DNA of 64,000 nt from Kocuria sp. TGY1127_2 (GCF_013394385.1 NZ_AP022834.1:806001-870000), one strand, 5' to 3'; counted from the stretch's first letter, positions 9,735 through 19,398 are shown. Notes: generated from the letters alone by a model not told the origin. Numbers and translations are program-made.

Positions 9735-9771
9735 AGACCGCCCCGATATATGTGGGTCATCGGGGCGGTCT
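9735..9771 (-). terminator. Hairpin downstream of the aminotransferase gene
   Basis: Arms AGACCGCCCCGAT (9735-9747) and ATCGGGGCGGTCT (9759-9771) pair perfectly over 13 bp. On the minus strand only a weak T-rich stretch (CATTTCTTG) follows about 4 bases later, so this may terminate inefficiently or depend on other factors. Confidence 0.65.
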
Positions 9772-9851
9772 GTTCATGGCTATGTTGTTTTATGTTGTTT
9801 TTCCGGGCAAGAGGCTCGAGTCTGTCCGTTCCGCAGTCGCGACGAGGGCGC

Positions 9852-11063
9852 TCAGCGCTGTGCGCCCGCGAGCAGCTTCTGGATGCGGGTCACGCCCTCC
9901 TCGAGGTCGGAGTCCGCCAGTGCATACGAGAGGCGAAGGTACCCCGAGGGGCCGAACGCCTCGCCCGGAACCACGGCAACCTCGGCTTCCTCGAGAATGA
10001 CCTCGGCGAGATCGGTGGAAGAATTGATCTTCTTGCCCGCAATGGTGCTTCCGATGAGGCCCGTGACATCAGGGTAAGCGTAGAAAGCGCCCTTAGGGGT
10101 GGGGCATGTGATTCCATTGATCGCGTTGAGGCCCTTGACGATGCTCTGGCGCCGTCGGTCGAAAGCCTCTTTCATCTCCTCGACGGTATCCATCGGTTGG
10201 GTGATCGCGGCCAATGCGGCCCTCTGGGCAATGTTGTTCACGTTGGACGTCAGATGGGACTGGAGATTCGAAGCAGCCTTGATGACGTCGGCCGGGCCGA
10301 TCATCCATCCCACACGCCAGCCGGTCATAGCGTACGTCTTGGCTACTCCATTGAGGACGATGACGTTCTCACCCAACTCGGGTGCCGCCGTCGCGATCGA
10401 GGTGAAGGGCGTCTGATCGTACGTCAGGTGCTCGTAGATTTCGTCCGCGATGACGAAGATCCCCTTTTCGGCGGCCCAACGTCCAATCGCCGTGGTTTCT
10501 TCCGGGCTGTACACGGCGCCCGTGGGATTGGACGGAGATACGAAGATGAGGGCTTTGGTGCGGTCAGAATACGCTGCCTCGAGCTGGTCGACCGTTACCT
10601 TGTACTCCTGCTCGGAGCCAGCGAAGACCTCGACGGGATTGCCGCCGGCCAAGCGGATCGCCTCGGGGTACGTGGTCCAGTAGGGGGCTGGCAACAGGAC
10701 ATCGTCGCCCTCCTCGATCACGGCAGCGAAGGCCTCGTACACGGCTTGTTTCCCGCCATTGGTCACGATCACCTGGGACGGATCCACCGAGTACTTCGAG
10801 TCTCTCAAGGTCTTCTCCGCGATGGCTTTGCGCAATTCCGGAAGGCCCGCGGCCGGCGTGTAACGGAAGTTTGCGGGGTCGTTCAAAGCCTCGCGGGCCG
10901 CATTCACAATGGGGCTGGGGGTCGCAAAATCTGGCTCGCCCGCCCCGAAGCCGATCACGGGCCGTCCCTCGGCCTTGAGTGCCTTGGCCTTCGAGTCCAC
11001 GGCCAGAGTGGCGGATGGGGCTATGGCTGCAATGCGCGCGGAGATGCGTTCGTGGGACGGCAT
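9852..11063 (-). CDS. aspC: Pyridoxal-phosphate aspartate aminotransferase (class I)
   Basis: 403 residues from ATG 11063 ([14 protein letters not shown]). A longer in-frame extension to 11336 lacks family similarity and is rejected. It interconverts aspartate/2-oxoglutarate and oxaloacetate/glutamate. Landmarks: [62 protein letters not shown] and the PLP lysine in [16 protein letters not shown]. The conserved Arg of the substrate carboxylate site is in LRLSYA. It stands alone on the minus strand, divergent from tRNA-Trp-secE as in related genomes. Related aminotransferases such as aromatic or prephenate-specific ones cannot be fully excluded. Confidence 0.85.
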   Translation of the reverse strand: MPSHERISARIAAIAPSATLAVDSKAKALKAEGRPVIGFGAGEPDFATPSPIVNAAREALNDPANFRYTPAAGLPELRKAIAEKTLRDSKYSVDPSQVIVTNGGKQAVYEAFAAVIEEGDDVLLPAPYWTTYPEAIRLAGGNPVEVFAGSEQEYKVTVDQLEAAYSDRTKALIFVSPSNPTGAVYSPEETTAIGRWAAEKGIFVIADEIYEHLTYDQTPFTSIATAAPELGENVIVLNGVAKTYAMTGWRVGWMIGPADVIKAASNLQSHLTSNVNNIAQRAALAAITQPMDTVEEMKEAFDRRRQSIVKGLNAINGITCPTPKGAFYAYPDVTGLIGSTIAGKKINSSTDLAEVILEEAEVAVVPGEAFGPSGYLRLSYALADSDLEEGVTRIQKLLAGAQR

Positions 11064-11286
11064 GGTGCTCACTTTCGTCGAAGACGGTTCCGGATAGCCG
11101 CACCGGCTTGCGCGGCGCGTCGGTGCTACGGACAATCCTATGCGTCGTGCCGTCCAGGAAACACGCCCGGAGTGGTTCTTGTGGAAAGTTTCCTGCCGGA
11201 GAGCCTCGAAGGTTCCGAGGCCGGCGAGCAGGGAGTGAGGCGAATGCGAATTCATGAATTGCGGTGCTTGGCCAAAGCCGCTAAAG

Positions 11287-11315
11287 TTGACGTTCGGTGC
11301 TCGCCACCGAGGATT
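11287..11315 (+). promoter_or_regulatory. Candidate promoter for tRNA-Trp/secE-nusG
   Basis: TTGACG at 11287-11292 and AGGATT at 11310-11315 are 17 bases apart, ~55 bases before the tRNA. The -35 is good and the -10 poor. The rest of the 308-base gap 11064-11370 shows no gene I can support. Confidence 0.35.
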
Positions 11316-11370
11316 GCGTATGCCCGTGCGGCACATGCGTACCTGAAGGCGAATGGTGGTTTTCCGCCGA

Positions 11371-11443
11371 AGGGCAGTGGCGCAATTGGTAGCGCAGCGG
11401 TCTCCAAAACCGCAGGTTGCAGGTTCGAGTCCTGTCTGCCCTG
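11371..11443 (+). tRNA. trpT: tRNA-Trp (anticodon CCA)
   Basis: 73 bases forming a full cloverleaf. The acceptor arm AGGGCAG (11371-11377) pairs with CTGCCCT (11436-11442), followed by discriminator G. The anticodon loop CTCCAAA contains CCA, and the T-arm loop has GGTTCGAGTCC. The 3' CCA is not encoded. The position immediately before secE is the classical actinobacterial arrangement. Confidence 0.97.
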
Positions 11444-11537
11444 CATTATCATCCCCTCACGAAGACCCAATTCGTGGCATATAGTCGAGAGCGTTGCATA
11501 ACGTCCAAGCCATAACGAACGAAAGGGGCGGTACCGA

Positions 11538-11822
11538 ATGGCTAGAGCTGCCGCTGCGGGAGCCGCCGAGGAAGATGCCAGCACCGAGAAGCGCGGCTTC
11601 TTCGGACGTATTTTTCTCTTCTTCAAACAAGTCATTGCTGAGCTGAAAAAGGTCGTCAGCCCCACCAAGCGCGAACTCCTGAACTACGTCATCATCGTCC
11701 TGGTGTTCGTCGCTTTCATGCTGTTGTTGATCTTCGGCCTCGACTACCTGTTCGGCCAAGGAGCCTTCTGGCTCTTCGGCGATGGTAGCTTCGGTCAGAA
11801 GCCCACGGGCGCCCAAGGCTAG
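11538..11822 (+). CDS. secE: Preprotein translocase subunit SecE
   Basis: 94 residues from ATG 11538. Short single-span SecE: an acidic/alanine-rich N-terminus, the amphipathic segment [24 protein letters not shown] (residues ~25-48; the VxxPTxxEL motif contacts SecY), one transmembrane helix (~50-70) and a short extracellular tail. It stabilises SecY in the Sec channel. Located between tRNA-Trp and nusG, 82 bases before the nusG start. Confidence 0.95.
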   Translation: MARAAAAGAAEEDASTEKRGFFGRIFLFFKQVIAELKKVVSPTKRELLNYVIIVLVFVAFMLLLIFGLDYLFGQGAFWLFGDGSFGQKPTGAQG

Positions 11823-11904
11823 ACTGAGATTTCAGACGAACCCGCCGCGTGACCGAGCGCTCGGTCGCGCAGGTGAGAACACCCCCAAGAAAGCAGGAAA
11901 CGCA

Positions 11905-12756
11905 GTGTCCGAGCAGGAACTCGAGAACTCCGCCGCGGAGAACCAGGTCGAGGAGACCTCTCCCGAGCAGGCAGAGCAGGCCGACGCCGCGGAGCAGTCC
12001 AGCCAATCCGGCTTCGAGCAGACCGAGTCCACCCTGGTCTCTGCTGCCCAAGAGGATTCAGAGAATTCCGAAGATGCGTCCGCCAACTTCGACGACACCG
12101 TCGAGCAGGTCTCCGAAGCCTCTGAGGGGGATGCCGACGTCGACCCGATGCAGGAATTCCGGTCCAAACTCCGCCGCCAAGAGGGCGACTGGTACGTGAT
12201 TCACACCTACGCCGGGTACGAGAACCGGGTCAAAACCAACCTGCAGACCCGTGCCCAGTCCATGAACATGGAAGACGACCTCTTCGAGATCCAGGTGCCC
12301 ATGGAAGAAGTCGTCGAGATCAAGAACGGCCAGCGCAAGACCGTGAGGCGTGTTCGCATTCCCGGCTATGTCCTGGTGCGCATGAACCTCACGGACGAGT
12401 CCTGGGGCGTCGTCCGCCACACGCCGGGCGTGACCGGATTCGTGGGACAGGACGCCTACAACCCAGTTCCTCTCCGTCTGGACGAGGTTGTCGACATGCT
12501 GGCTCCCGTTTTCGAGGCCGAGCAGGCCGAGGCAGCCAAGGAAGCCGGGGAGCCGATCCCCGCAGAGGTTGCGCCCCAGCTCAACGTGGGTTTCGAAGTC
12601 GGGGAATCCGTCATCGTCAAGGAGGGGCCGTTCGAAACCCTTCCGGCCACAATCTCCGAAATCAAGCCCGAAGCTCAACAGCTCGTGGTTCTTGTATCGC
12701 TGTTCGAGCGCGAGACCCCCGTGACCTTGAGCTTCAACCAGGTCACCAAGATCTGA
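11905..12756 (+). CDS. nusG: Transcription termination/antitermination factor NusG
   Basis: 283 residues from GTG 11905 (AGGAAA upstream). The same frame extends to 11782 but would overlap secE. Residues ~1-88 are a strongly acidic Glu/Ser/Asp-rich extension typical of actinobacterial NusG. The NGN domain follows ([18 protein letters not shown], ~98; [24 protein letters not shown]), then the KOW domain ([21 protein letters not shown], ~232-252). It binds RNA polymerase and Rho and couples transcription to ribosomes. Part of secE-nusG-rplKA. Confidence 0.95.
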   Translation: MSEQELENSAAENQVEETSPEQAEQADAAEQSSQSGFEQTESTLVSAAQEDSENSEDASANFDDTVEQVSEASEGDADVDPMQEFRSKLRRQEGDWYVIHTYAGYENRVKTNLQTRAQSMNMEDDLFEIQVPMEEVVEIKNGQRKTVRRVRIPGYVLVRMNLTDESWGVVRHTPGVTGFVGQDAYNPVPLRLDEVVDMLAPVFEAEQAEAAKEAGEPIPAEVAPQLNVGFEVGESVIVKEGPFETLPATISEIKPEAQQLVVLVSLFERETPVTLSFNQVTKI

Positions 12757-12776
12757 TTCCATTCGACCCGTATCGC

Positions 12777-12814
12777 AATGCGCGGTGTTGCCTGTCAACG
12801 GCAGACCGCGCATT
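12777..12814 (+). terminator. Hairpin after nusG
   Basis: AATGCGCGGT (12777-12786) pairs perfectly with ACCGCGCATT (12805-12814). No long T-run follows, so it may be a weak terminator or an mRNA 3'-end stabiliser between nusG and rplK. Confidence 0.5.
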
Positions 12815-12847
12815 TGCGTTTACCGGAGTGAGTTTGGTCCCGTCAAG

Positions 12848-12877
12848 TGGAGAAACCTTCGCATTCGGGGCTAGACT
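12848..12877 (+). promoter_or_regulatory. Candidate promoter for rplK-rplA
   Basis: TGGAGA (12848-12853) and TAGACT (12872-12877), 18-base spacing, ~120 bases before rplK. The -10 matches the TAGACT form seen elsewhere in the window. Confidence 0.45.
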
Positions 12878-12996
12878 TGTGATCGCGTGTGCTCGTTCGC
12901 TTTGGCGTGCGCACGTGAGGTCGCCGCGCCACGGCGACCCACCGCCGTCGTACGCTCCTGTGCGTCGGTAAGCCCCATTCAAGAAAAGGACCTCAA

Positions 12997-13425
12997 TTGG
13001 CTCCCAAGAAAAAGGTCTCAGGCCTTATCAAGCTGCAGATCCAGGCAGGCGCCGCTAACCCGGCACCTCCGGTCGGCCCCGCGCTCGGTCAGCACGGCGT
13101 CAACATCATGGAATTCTGCAAGGCGTACAACGCCGCAACCGAATCCATGCGCGGCAACGTGATCCCCGTGGAGATCACTGTCTACGAGGATCGCTCGTTC
13201 ACCTTCGTCACCAAGACTCCTCCGGCCGCCGAACTCATCAAGAAGGCCGCAGGCGTTGCCAAGGGATCTGGTGTTCCGCACACCAACAAGGTCGGCAAGA
13301 TCAGCATGGACCAAGTCCGCGAGATCGCCGAGACCAAGATGCCCGACCTCAACGCCAACGACATGGACGCAGCGTCCAAGATCGTCGCCGGCACCGCCCG
13401 TTCGATGGGCATCACCGTCGAATAA
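12997..13425 (+). CDS. rplK: 50S ribosomal protein L11
   Basis: 142 residues from TTG 12997, preceded by AAAAGGA. N-terminal domain [33 protein letters not shown] carries the proline-rich loop that, with 23S rRNA, forms the GTPase-associated centre and thiostrepton site. The C-terminal RNA-binding domain is ~75-142. Needed for EF-G and release-factor function and for stringent-response signalling. Followed by rplA after 136 bases. Confidence 0.97.
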   Translation: MAPKKKVSGLIKLQIQAGAANPAPPVGPALGQHGVNIMEFCKAYNAATESMRGNVIPVEITVYEDRSFTFVTKTPPAAELIKKAAGVAKGSGVPHTNKVGKISMDQVREIAETKMPDLNANDMDAASKIVAGTARSMGITVE

Positions 13426-13561
13426 TCCTCCGGGATAAATCGACAGTTCTTCAATAATTCATTCAGCCCGCGCCGGACGCGGGAGGCCCGTCCTAGAACG
13501 GGTCGGTGGCAGGGCCCAGCGCGGTCCGATAGACCACAACTGCACAAGGAGAAATAAGCAG

Positions 13562-14257
13562 ATGGCAAAGCGCAGCAAAGCGTACCAGGCAGCCGCAGCG
13601 AAGATCGATCAGGACAAGCTGTACGGCATCACCGATGCGATCGCCCTCGCGCAGGAGATCAACTCCTCGAAGGCCGATGCAACCGTTGAGGTTGCAATGC
13701 GCCTTTCGGTCGATCCCCGCAAGGCAGACCAGATGGTTCGCGGCACCGTGAACCTTCCCAACGGCACCGGCAAGACCGCCCGCGTCGTCGTCTTCGCCCA
13801 GGGGGACAAGGCCGCAGCGGCCGAAGAAGCCGGCGCGGACTACGTCGGTTCCGACGAGCTCATCGCGAAGGTTGCCGACGGCTGGGTCGACTTCGACGCC
13901 GCCGTGGCAACCCCGGACATGATGGGCAAGGTCGGTCGTCTCGGCAAGGTTCTGGGTCCTCGTAACCTGATGCCCAACCCGAAGACCGGCACCGTCACGA
14001 TGGACGTCGTCAAGGCCGTGGGAGACATCAAGGGTGGCAAGATCGACTTCCGTGTCGACCGTAACGCCAATCTTCACTTCATCATCGGCAAGTCCTCCTT
14101 CGACGCTGCGAAGCTCGAAGAGAACTTCCGTGCGGCGCTCGAAGAGATCGTTCGTTTGAAGCCCTCCTCCTCCAAGGGTCGTTACATTTCCAAGATGACC
14201 GTGGCCACTACTTTCGGCCCCGGCGTCCCCGTGGATCCTTCCGCGGCGGAGAAGTAA
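13562..14257 (+). CDS. rplA: 50S ribosomal protein L1
   Basis: 231 residues, full length. Family landmarks include AVEVAMRL-like [51 protein letters not shown] and the final domain with [18 protein letters not shown]. Forms the L1 stalk at the E site; L1 classically also represses its own operon by binding mRNA. It ends the rplKA unit. Confidence 0.97.
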   Translation: MAKRSKAYQAAAAKIDQDKLYGITDAIALAQEINSSKADATVEVAMRLSVDPRKADQMVRGTVNLPNGTGKTARVVVFAQGDKAAAAEEAGADYVGSDELIAKVADGWVDFDAAVATPDMMGKVGRLGKVLGPRNLMPNPKTGTVTMDVVKAVGDIKGGKIDFRVDRNANLHFIIGKSSFDAAKLEENFRAALEEIVRLKPSSSKGRYISKMTVATTFGPGVPVDPSAAEK

Positions 14258-14312
14258 ATTCTCTTGTCTGTGATCTCGCGCGATCTGACCGATCGTTCAA
14301 GATCTCAGTGAA

Positions 14313-14356
14313 CACATGGCCCCGTGCCGTCCTGAGCGACGGTGCGGGGCCATGTG
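14313..14356 (+). terminator. Long hairpin after rplA
   Basis: CACATGGCCCCG (14313-14324) pairs with CGGGGCCATGTG (14345-14356) over 12 bp, and the interior GCCGTC/GACGG continues the stem. There is no T-run after it, as in several other hairpins in this window. Confidence 0.65.
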
Positions 14357-14424
14357 CGTTCACTGCCCGCCTTCTGAGGGCTAAACTGGCATGATCGTTT
14401 TTGCATCGAGGGAGGGCAACCGCC

Positions 14425-15480
14425 ATGAGTCTGGTCTTTGAGGGCGTGACGAAGTCTTTCGGGCGGGCCAAGGTCCTCAGGTCCCTCGACCTGACGCTAG
14501 AGTCGGGCACGCTCATGACGGTCTTGGGCCCTTCGGGTGGAGGGAAGACCACGATGTTGCGGGTCGCGGCGGGCCTCGAAACTCCTACTTCTGGAGCGGT
14601 GACGCTCAACGGCCCCTCCGTTCGTCTGGGAGACGCGTCGGTCGCGTTTCAGGACACGCCCCTGTACCCGCACCTGACCGTCATGGAAAACATCCTGTTC
14701 CCCCTTCGCCTGAAATCAGCGGGTGGCTCGAGGGTTCGCAGGGACTCACGGGGACAGCGTGAAGCGGCCCAGGCAGTCCTGGACATGATGCACATCCCGG
14801 ACCTGGGCCCGAGGCGCATCCATGAATTGTCCGGAGGGCAGAAACAGCGGGTTGGAATCGCCCGTGCGCTCGTACGTGATGTGGGGCTGTACCTCTTCGA
14901 CGAGCCACTGGCCCATCTCGACCAATCACTGGCTCGCGAAATCCGGGAAGACCTCCGAGAAATTCAGCGCAAGACTGGGCTGACGATGCTCTACGTAACG
15001 CATCAGGTTGAAGAGGCATTCGCCCTGGGGGACACTGTCGCGATCTTGAACGAGGGCCGTCTGGAACAGGTCGGTACGCCCCACGAGATCTGGCGCCGCC
15101 CCGCGACTCATTTCGTCGCCGGTTTCTTAGGGAGCTATCCGATGAACTTCGTTGCCGGAGAAGGGGAGGTCATCCGGGGGTTCAGACCCGAGAACTGCGT
15201 CGTGGTCAAGGACGCCGATCATCTCGAAAAGACTGATCCTCCGTCGGACCGCGGCTTGAGCTTCCACGGCACGGTCGCGACGTCGTCATTCTTGGGGGAA
15301 GCCACGTTGGTCGACTTCGACCCCGTTGAACCCAATCTCGGCCCGTTGCGGGCCTTGGTGCCTTCCGGGGTGGAAGGCCGGGTAGGCGCACCGCCCCAGG
15401 CCGGGGATGCCGCACGGTTGCGCGTTCATCCGGAACACGTGCACGAATTCGAGAAAGGCACGGGGCGACGTATCGGCTAG
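14425..15480 (+). CDS. ABC transporter ATP-binding protein, MalK/UgpC-like, without adjacent permease
   Basis: 351 residues from ATG 14425 (GGAGGG upstream). Walker A GPSGGGKTT (~residues 40-48), Q-loop VAFQD, signature LSGGQKQR (~140), Walker B VGLYLFDEP, D-loop LAHLDQ, H-switch YVTHQ. Residues ~240-351 are a TOBE-like regulatory domain (VRLGD..., GFRPENC, LRVHPEHVHEFE), typical of CUT1 sugar importers where one ATPase can serve several permeases (MsiK-like). No substrate-binding protein or permease is next to it. It is placed between rplKA and rplJL. The modAB molybdate importer 6 kb away lacks its ATPase, so a molybdate role cannot be ruled out, but the sequence looks sugar-type. Confidence 0.8.
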   Translation: MSLVFEGVTKSFGRAKVLRSLDLTLESGTLMTVLGPSGGGKTTMLRVAAGLETPTSGAVTLNGPSVRLGDASVAFQDTPLYPHLTVMENILFPLRLKSAGGSRVRRDSRGQREAAQAVLDMMHIPDLGPRRIHELSGGQKQRVGIARALVRDVGLYLFDEPLAHLDQSLAREIREDLREIQRKTGLTMLYVTHQVEEAFALGDTVAILNEGRLEQVGTPHEIWRRPATHFVAGFLGSYPMNFVAGEGEVIRGFRPENCVVVKDADHLEKTDPPSDRGLSFHGTVATSSFLGEATLVDFDPVEPNLGPLRALVPSGVEGRVGAPPQAGDAARLRVHPEHVHEFEKGTGRRIG

Positions 15481-15710
15481 CAACCGCGGTGGGCTGCGGA
15501 TGGAGTGAGGTGTATCGCAATCAACGACACGGGGTGGCTCGCTCGGCGGGCGTGTGGTTTACTTGAGGTACCAAAGACCGCCGGTCGTAGGTTTTGCACG
15601 CCCCTCGGGTGTGTTTATCCGCCATAAGAGTTCTCCCAAGGAACCGCCAGCGCAGGTGAACGTGACACAACTGGACTCCGTGCATTCAGATGCATGTTGA
15701 GGTTTCGCTG

Positions 15711-15739
15711 TGCCCCGCCATCTGTGCGGGGCATTTTTT
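15711..15739 (+). promoter_or_regulatory. Attenuator-like hairpin in the rplJ-rplL leader
   Basis: TGCCCCGC (15711-15718) pairs with GCGGGGCA (15726-15733), followed immediately by TTTTTT (15734-15739). This is a complete intrinsic-terminator shape lying 42 bases before the rplJ start rather than after a gene. L10 leaders are known autoregulatory elements bound by the L10-L7/L12 complex, so attenuation by L10 is the likely role. Confidence 0.7.
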
Positions 15740-15781
15740 GTGAGCTCATGGGCGCCCGGCAATCAGACCGGAAGGAGTACC

Positions 15782-16321
15782 ATGGCGACACCGGAAAAGG
15801 CGGCCGCTGTATCGGAGTTGAGGGAGCTTTTCTCCAACTCGGACGCTGCTGTTTTGACTGAGTATCGTGGTCTCACCGTGGCCAAGCTCAAAGAGCTTCG
15901 TCGTTCACTCGGTGAGAACGCTGAATATGCCGTGGTGAAGAACACGCTGACCGCCATCGCGGCCAAGGAAGCCGGCATCGAAGGCTTGAACTTCGATGAC
16001 CTGAATGGCCCCACCGCTATCGCTTTCATCACCGGGGAACCGGTTGAAGCGACCAAGAGCCTGCGTGACTTCGCCAAGGACAACCCCCAGCTGGTCATCA
16101 AGAGTGGTTACTTTGAGGGTAAGACTCTCGATGAAGCTGACATCAAGAAGCTTGCGGATCTTGAATCTCGCGAGGTGCTGCTGGCCAAGGTCGCCGGTGC
16201 CGCAAAGGGCACCCTGTCCAAGGCCGCTGCGCTGTTCCAGGCACCGCTGTCCAAGACCGTTCGTACCGCAGAGGCTCTGCGCGCGAAGGTCGAGGAGCAG
16301 GGTGGAGAATCCGCTGCCTAA
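15782..16321 (+). CDS. rplJ: 50S ribosomal protein L10
   Basis: 179 residues from ATG 15782 with GAAGGAG upstream; the frame open from 15710 runs through the leader hairpin and is not the start. N-terminal rRNA-binding domain ([28 protein letters not shown]) and a C-terminal helix that anchors L7/L12 dimers. Forms the base of the stalk and probably represses its own leader. Followed by rplL after 120 bases. Confidence 0.97.
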   Translation: MATPEKAAAVSELRELFSNSDAAVLTEYRGLTVAKLKELRRSLGENAEYAVVKNTLTAIAAKEAGIEGLNFDDLNGPTAIAFITGEPVEATKSLRDFAKDNPQLVIKSGYFEGKTLDEADIKKLADLESREVLLAKVAGAAKGTLSKAAALFQAPLSKTVRTAEALRAKVEEQGGESAA

Positions 16322-16441
16322 GACGTCCCCGGACGTCATCAACGGGAATCCGTTGGCCCTGCACCTCAGCCTGGGGAGCAGGAGAATCCAAGATCCGTTG
16401 CAGGAAACCTCTGCAACAAGACATAAGAAGGAGCCAAACAC

Positions 16442-16831
16442 ATGGCTAAGTTGACCACCGAAGAACTCATTGAGGCTTTCAAGGAGCTCTCCCTGATCGA
16501 GCTGTCCGACTTCGTCAAGGCCTTCGAGGAGACCTTCGACGTCACCGCTGCTGCTCCCGCCGCCGTTGCTGCTGCTCCGGCCGCCGGTGGCGACGCTGGT
16601 GCCGATGCTGCTGAAGAGCAGACCGAGTTCGACGTCGTTCTCGAGTCGGCCGGCGACAAGAAGATCGCAGTTATCAAGGAAGTTCGTGCCCTGACCTCCC
16701 TCGGCCTCAAGGAAGCCAAGGACCTGGTCGACGGCGCTCCCAAGCCGGTTCTCGAAGGCGCTTCCAAGGAAGACGCCGACAAGGCCAAGGAGCAGCTCGA
16801 GGGCGCAGGCGCTACCGTCACCCTCAAGTAA
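16442..16831 (+). CDS. rplL: 50S ribosomal protein L7/L12
   Basis: 129 residues. N-terminal dimerisation domain ([23 protein letters not shown]), an Ala/Pro/Gly hinge (~residues 37-60) and the C-terminal factor-binding domain ([35 protein letters not shown]). Recruits elongation factors. A strong terminator follows directly. Confidence 0.98.
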   Translation: MAKLTTEELIEAFKELSLIELSDFVKAFEETFDVTAAAPAAVAAAPAAGGDAGADAAEEQTEFDVVLESAGDKKIAVIKEVRALTSLGLKEAKDLVDGAPKPVLEGASKEDADKAKEQLEGAGATVTLK

Positions 16832-16854
16832 TTCCTTCCGGAATTTCTTTGGTA

Positions 16855-16896
16855 GAAGGCTCTCCCACCGTCTGGTGGGGGAGCCTTCTTCTTTTT
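16855..16896 (+). terminator. Rho-independent terminator of the rplJ-rplL operon
   Basis: A 15-bp stem, GAAGGCTCTCCCACC (16855-16869) with GGTGGGGGAGCCTTC (16874-16888), loop GTCT, then TTCTTTTT. Confidence 0.95.
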
Positions 16897-17278
16897 AAAT
16901 TGATAGGGGGATGTGTCAGAGGCAAAGGAGTTGGCTGGCCCCGGGTATAGCGCGCCCTTCCCGTCGTAGGTTGCCGATGTATCTGCGCTTCAACTGCGAA
17001 TCCTGGAATGAGGATCCGGCGGGTCATCGATCGATATCGAGGACGACATGAGCGATGCAGCACACGTCGTGAACGTCGTCGGCATCCGCTATCCGGACGT
17101 GGATCATGTCGATATTCTGAACAGCGTGATCAGCATAGCCATGCTGGAAAAACGGGAGAATACTGGAAGGCCCTCTTTGCCACCAGCGAGGCCATACGGA
17201 GGCAATGATCCGTTAGGTCTGCGTCAGCAGTATCCGGGATTGTGCCAGGACGCCGAGACAGCCTCTCAGCCGGGGACA
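16897..17278. other. Intergenic stretch with a possible decayed or orphan reading frame
   Basis: No confident gene. A plus-strand frame opens at ATG 17048 with GAGGAC seven bases upstream and reads MSDAAHVVNVVGIRYPDVDHV in a plausible protein-like composition for ~40 residues. It then loses such character and runs antisense through moeA until 17710. It could be a gene remnant or chance. No RNA gene or clear terminator for the converging moeA was seen here. Confidence 0.3.
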
Positions 17279-18472
17279 TCAATCCAAGAGCAGGCAAGGG
17301 ACGGACTGCCCCTCCGTGACTCCGTCCGGCGGCACGACAGCCAGGACGTCGGCTATGGCAAGGCCCGAGAGCATGTGGGCTTGCGTGCCTGGGCAGGGAC
17401 GAACGACGTTGCCGTTGAGCATGCACGGAACGAGGCTCGTGCTTCCCCTGCGCGAAGGTGGCAGGTCGCGGCCGAGAACGGCGGGTCGAAGGCTCGGCAT
17501 ATCCCGTCCCAGGAATCCGGCGAGAGCGACCGGTGCAAGACTGTAGAGCGAGGCGTGCGCAGCGAGGGGATTCCCCGGCAGTCCCAGAACGATCCGGTCG
17601 CCGGGCAGGCGGCCGACGATCGTCGGGTGCCCGGGGCGGACGGCTATCGACGTAGCGACGAGATCAGTGCACATCTCCTCGAGGATCTGACGCACGAAAT
17701 CCTGGGGTGAGGAGCCCGAACCTCCCGTGAGGATCACGAGGTCACCGCTCGCCCAGGAGATCCATTCGCGGATGACGCCGCGGTCGTCGTGGAGCCTCGT
17801 TCGTTCGGTGACGTTCGCTCCCCAACCCCGCAACAGGTGCGGAAACTGGGCGGAAAAGGCGTCACGAACTTCTCCGGCCTGCGGGACTCCGGAGGGGATA
17901 ACTTCGTTGCCGGTGAAGGCCATGCTGACTGTCATGGGCCGGTGCGCAGAGACGATGTCGATGCCGCAGGCCGCGAGCAGAGCGAGGTGTCGGGGGCCGA
18001 GCACGGTTCCTTCCGCGACCAGCTCGGTGCCCCGGTCCATCTCCTCGCCGCGGCGCCGCATGTCCCGATCGGGAATGTAGGGATGTCCCGGGAGGCAACG
18101 CACGGTCGACCCAAGGGTCTCGGTGTGCTCGGCGCGGACCACCCCCTCGGTCCCTTCGGGCAGCACGGAACCGGTCAGAACCGGCCAGGCCTCTCCGGCC
18201 TCGATCTGTCCGGTGCGACGGTGGATGTTGCGTTCGCCCGAAGAACGGACGGGGTCCGAGGTCAGGCGCCACGGTCCCGGACCAGCCACGGCGAACCCGT
18301 CCATGGCCGAGGAATCGAAGTGCGGCACAGGTATAGGGCTCGCAACGGCTCTGGACGTCGTGGAACCCAAAGCGTCCTCGAGACGGACGTCCTCTGGCCT
18401 GTCCACGGACCGACCGATGTCACCGGCGAGTCCATGCAATGCTTCGCGCACGTCGAACCAATCGCGTTTCAT
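17279..18472 (-). CDS. moeA: Molybdopterin molybdenumtransferase MoeA (copy 1)
   Basis: 397 residues from ATG 18472, chosen because it overlaps the mobA stop by ATGA; the frame open further upstream runs antisense to nothing recognisable and overlaps mobA. MoeA inserts molybdate into adenylylated molybdopterin. Landmarks: VPHFDSSAMDGFAVAG (~60-75), RRRGEEMDRGTEL, TGNEVIPSG, LTGGSGSSPQDFV (~262) and GLPGNPLAAHASLY (~315). Last gene of the minus-strand moaA-moaD-mobA-moeA operon. A second MoeA lies at 22341. Confidence 0.9.
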   Translation of the reverse strand: MKRDWFDVREALHGLAGDIGRSVDRPEDVRLEDALGSTTSRAVASPIPVPHFDSSAMDGFAVAGPGPWRLTSDPVRSSGERNIHRRTGQIEAGEAWPVLTGSVLPEGTEGVVRAEHTETLGSTVRCLPGHPYIPDRDMRRRGEEMDRGTELVAEGTVLGPRHLALLAACGIDIVSAHRPMTVSMAFTGNEVIPSGVPQAGEVRDAFSAQFPHLLRGWGANVTERTRLHDDRGVIREWISWASGDLVILTGGSGSSPQDFVRQILEEMCTDLVATSIAVRPGHPTIVGRLPGDRIVLGLPGNPLAAHASLYSLAPVALAGFLGRDMPSLRPAVLGRDLPPSRRGSTSLVPCMLNGNVVRPCPGTQAHMLSGLAIADVLAVVPPDGVTEGQSVPCLLLD

Positions 18473-19125
18473 CGGTCGCTCCCTTTGCTCATGGCCGTGA
18501 AACCGTGAGCCACGGCGTCTTCCCACGTGTCGACGTCGGCGCTCGACCCGTCGGGAATCTCCACCGCGACGGGATCCAGGCGCTTCAAACGGGACATGAC
18601 CGAAGCGTCGGCCGGCGTTCCGTCGAAGACTTTCAACGCAGCCTCGAGGAGAACAACTGATAAGAGCGGCTGCAAGCGGCCATTGTCGGACCCGATGTAG
18701 GCCGAGGCTTCCTCCGGTCCGGCCTCGACGGCCCGGGCAAGGGCCTGGAGCCCGGGGCCGGAACGAGGCATGTCGGATGCGACCAGAAAAACCCACGTGC
18801 CGCGGGCGTTGACATGACCGCGTTCGGCAAGTGCTCGGAGACCCGTACGAATGGCTGCGGCCGGACCCGAGAACGGCGGGTCTTCCCGCACCACTCCGGA
18901 GGCCAGGGGGACCGGCAAATCGTCCGGCCCGACGACGACGGACTCGGATGGTCCCGCGCTCGTGTGCTCTTCCAATTCCGAAAGGACTGCGGACAACAGT
19001 GTGCGATCGCCGTTCTTCAGCAACGGCTTGTCGGGGGAGGACGCCGGTGACGACGCGTGCAGACGCGACGAGCGTCCGCCGGCCAGAACGAGCGCCAGGA
19101 AATCTGGATGGTGCACAGTGACCAT
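18469..19125 (-). CDS. mobA: Molybdenum cofactor guanylyltransferase (MobA-like NTP transferase)
   Basis: 218 residues. Nucleotide-binding start LALVLAGGRSSRLHAS with DKPLL (residues ~10-38), later ASDMPRSGPG (the metal-binding Asp). These are the hallmarks of the MobA family, which transfers GMP to Mo-molybdopterin to form the bis-MGD cofactor. It sits three bases after moaD and overlaps moeA by four. The related MocA (CMP transfer) is possible, but the neighbours do not discriminate. Confidence 0.8.
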   Translation of the reverse strand: MVTVHHPDFLALVLAGGRSSRLHASSPASSPDKPLLKNGDRTLLSAVLSELEEHTSAGPSESVVVGPDDLPVPLASGVVREDPPFSGPAAAIRTGLRALAERGHVNARGTWVFLVASDMPRSGPGLQALARAVEAGPEEASAYIGSDNGRLQPLLSVVLLEAALKVFDGTPADASVMSRLKRLDPVAVEIPDGSSADVDTWEDAVAHGFTAMSKGSDR

Positions 19126-19128
19126 GGG

Positions 19129-19398
19129 CTAACCTCCGGCGAAAGGCGGCATGATGTCGATCCGCTCGACGCCGTCCAAAGACGCCTCGTGGCTTGCCCG
19201 CCGCCCGTCCACCAAGAACGAGCAGCGAGGAAAGACCTCGGCGAGGGTCATGTCCGAGGCTCTATGCTGCGTGTGCTCGCGGCCTAACCAGTCCACGAGC
19301 TCACCGAGCGTCCCGACCCCTGCATGAGCCGGCTCCACGGTCTCAAGGGCCTGGCCCCGGGCCGCTCGGGCAGCCGCGAAATAATGAATCGCGACCAT
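19129..19398 (-). CDS. moaD: Molybdopterin synthase small subunit MoaD
   Basis: 89 residues, ubiquitin-like fold, ending in the required Gly-Gly (MPPFAGG) that is thiocarboxylated and donates sulfur to precursor Z. N-terminal HYFAAARAARG is the usual MoaD first strand and helix. Spaced three bases from both moaA and mobA, so it is in one operon. Its partner MoaE is encoded at 24584 in the divergent operon. Confidence 0.88.
   Translation of the reverse strand: MVAIHYFAAARAARGQALETVEPAHAGVGTLGELVDWLGREHTQHRASDMTLAEVFPRCSFLVDGRRASHEASLDGVERIDIMPPFAGG

Noticed and set aside
11064-11336. N-terminal extension of the aminotransferase frame
   Set aside because: The extra ~91 residues match no aminotransferase and contain no ribosome site; MPSHERIS at 11063 is the family start.
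17048-17710. Plus-strand frame starting before moeA
   Set aside because: Only its first ~40 codons look protein-like; the rest is antisense to moeA. Kept only as an uncertain intergenic note.
18473-18796. N-terminal extension of the moeA frame
   Set aside because: Would overlap mobA by over 300 bases; the Arg-rich translation is the third-frame shadow of mobA.
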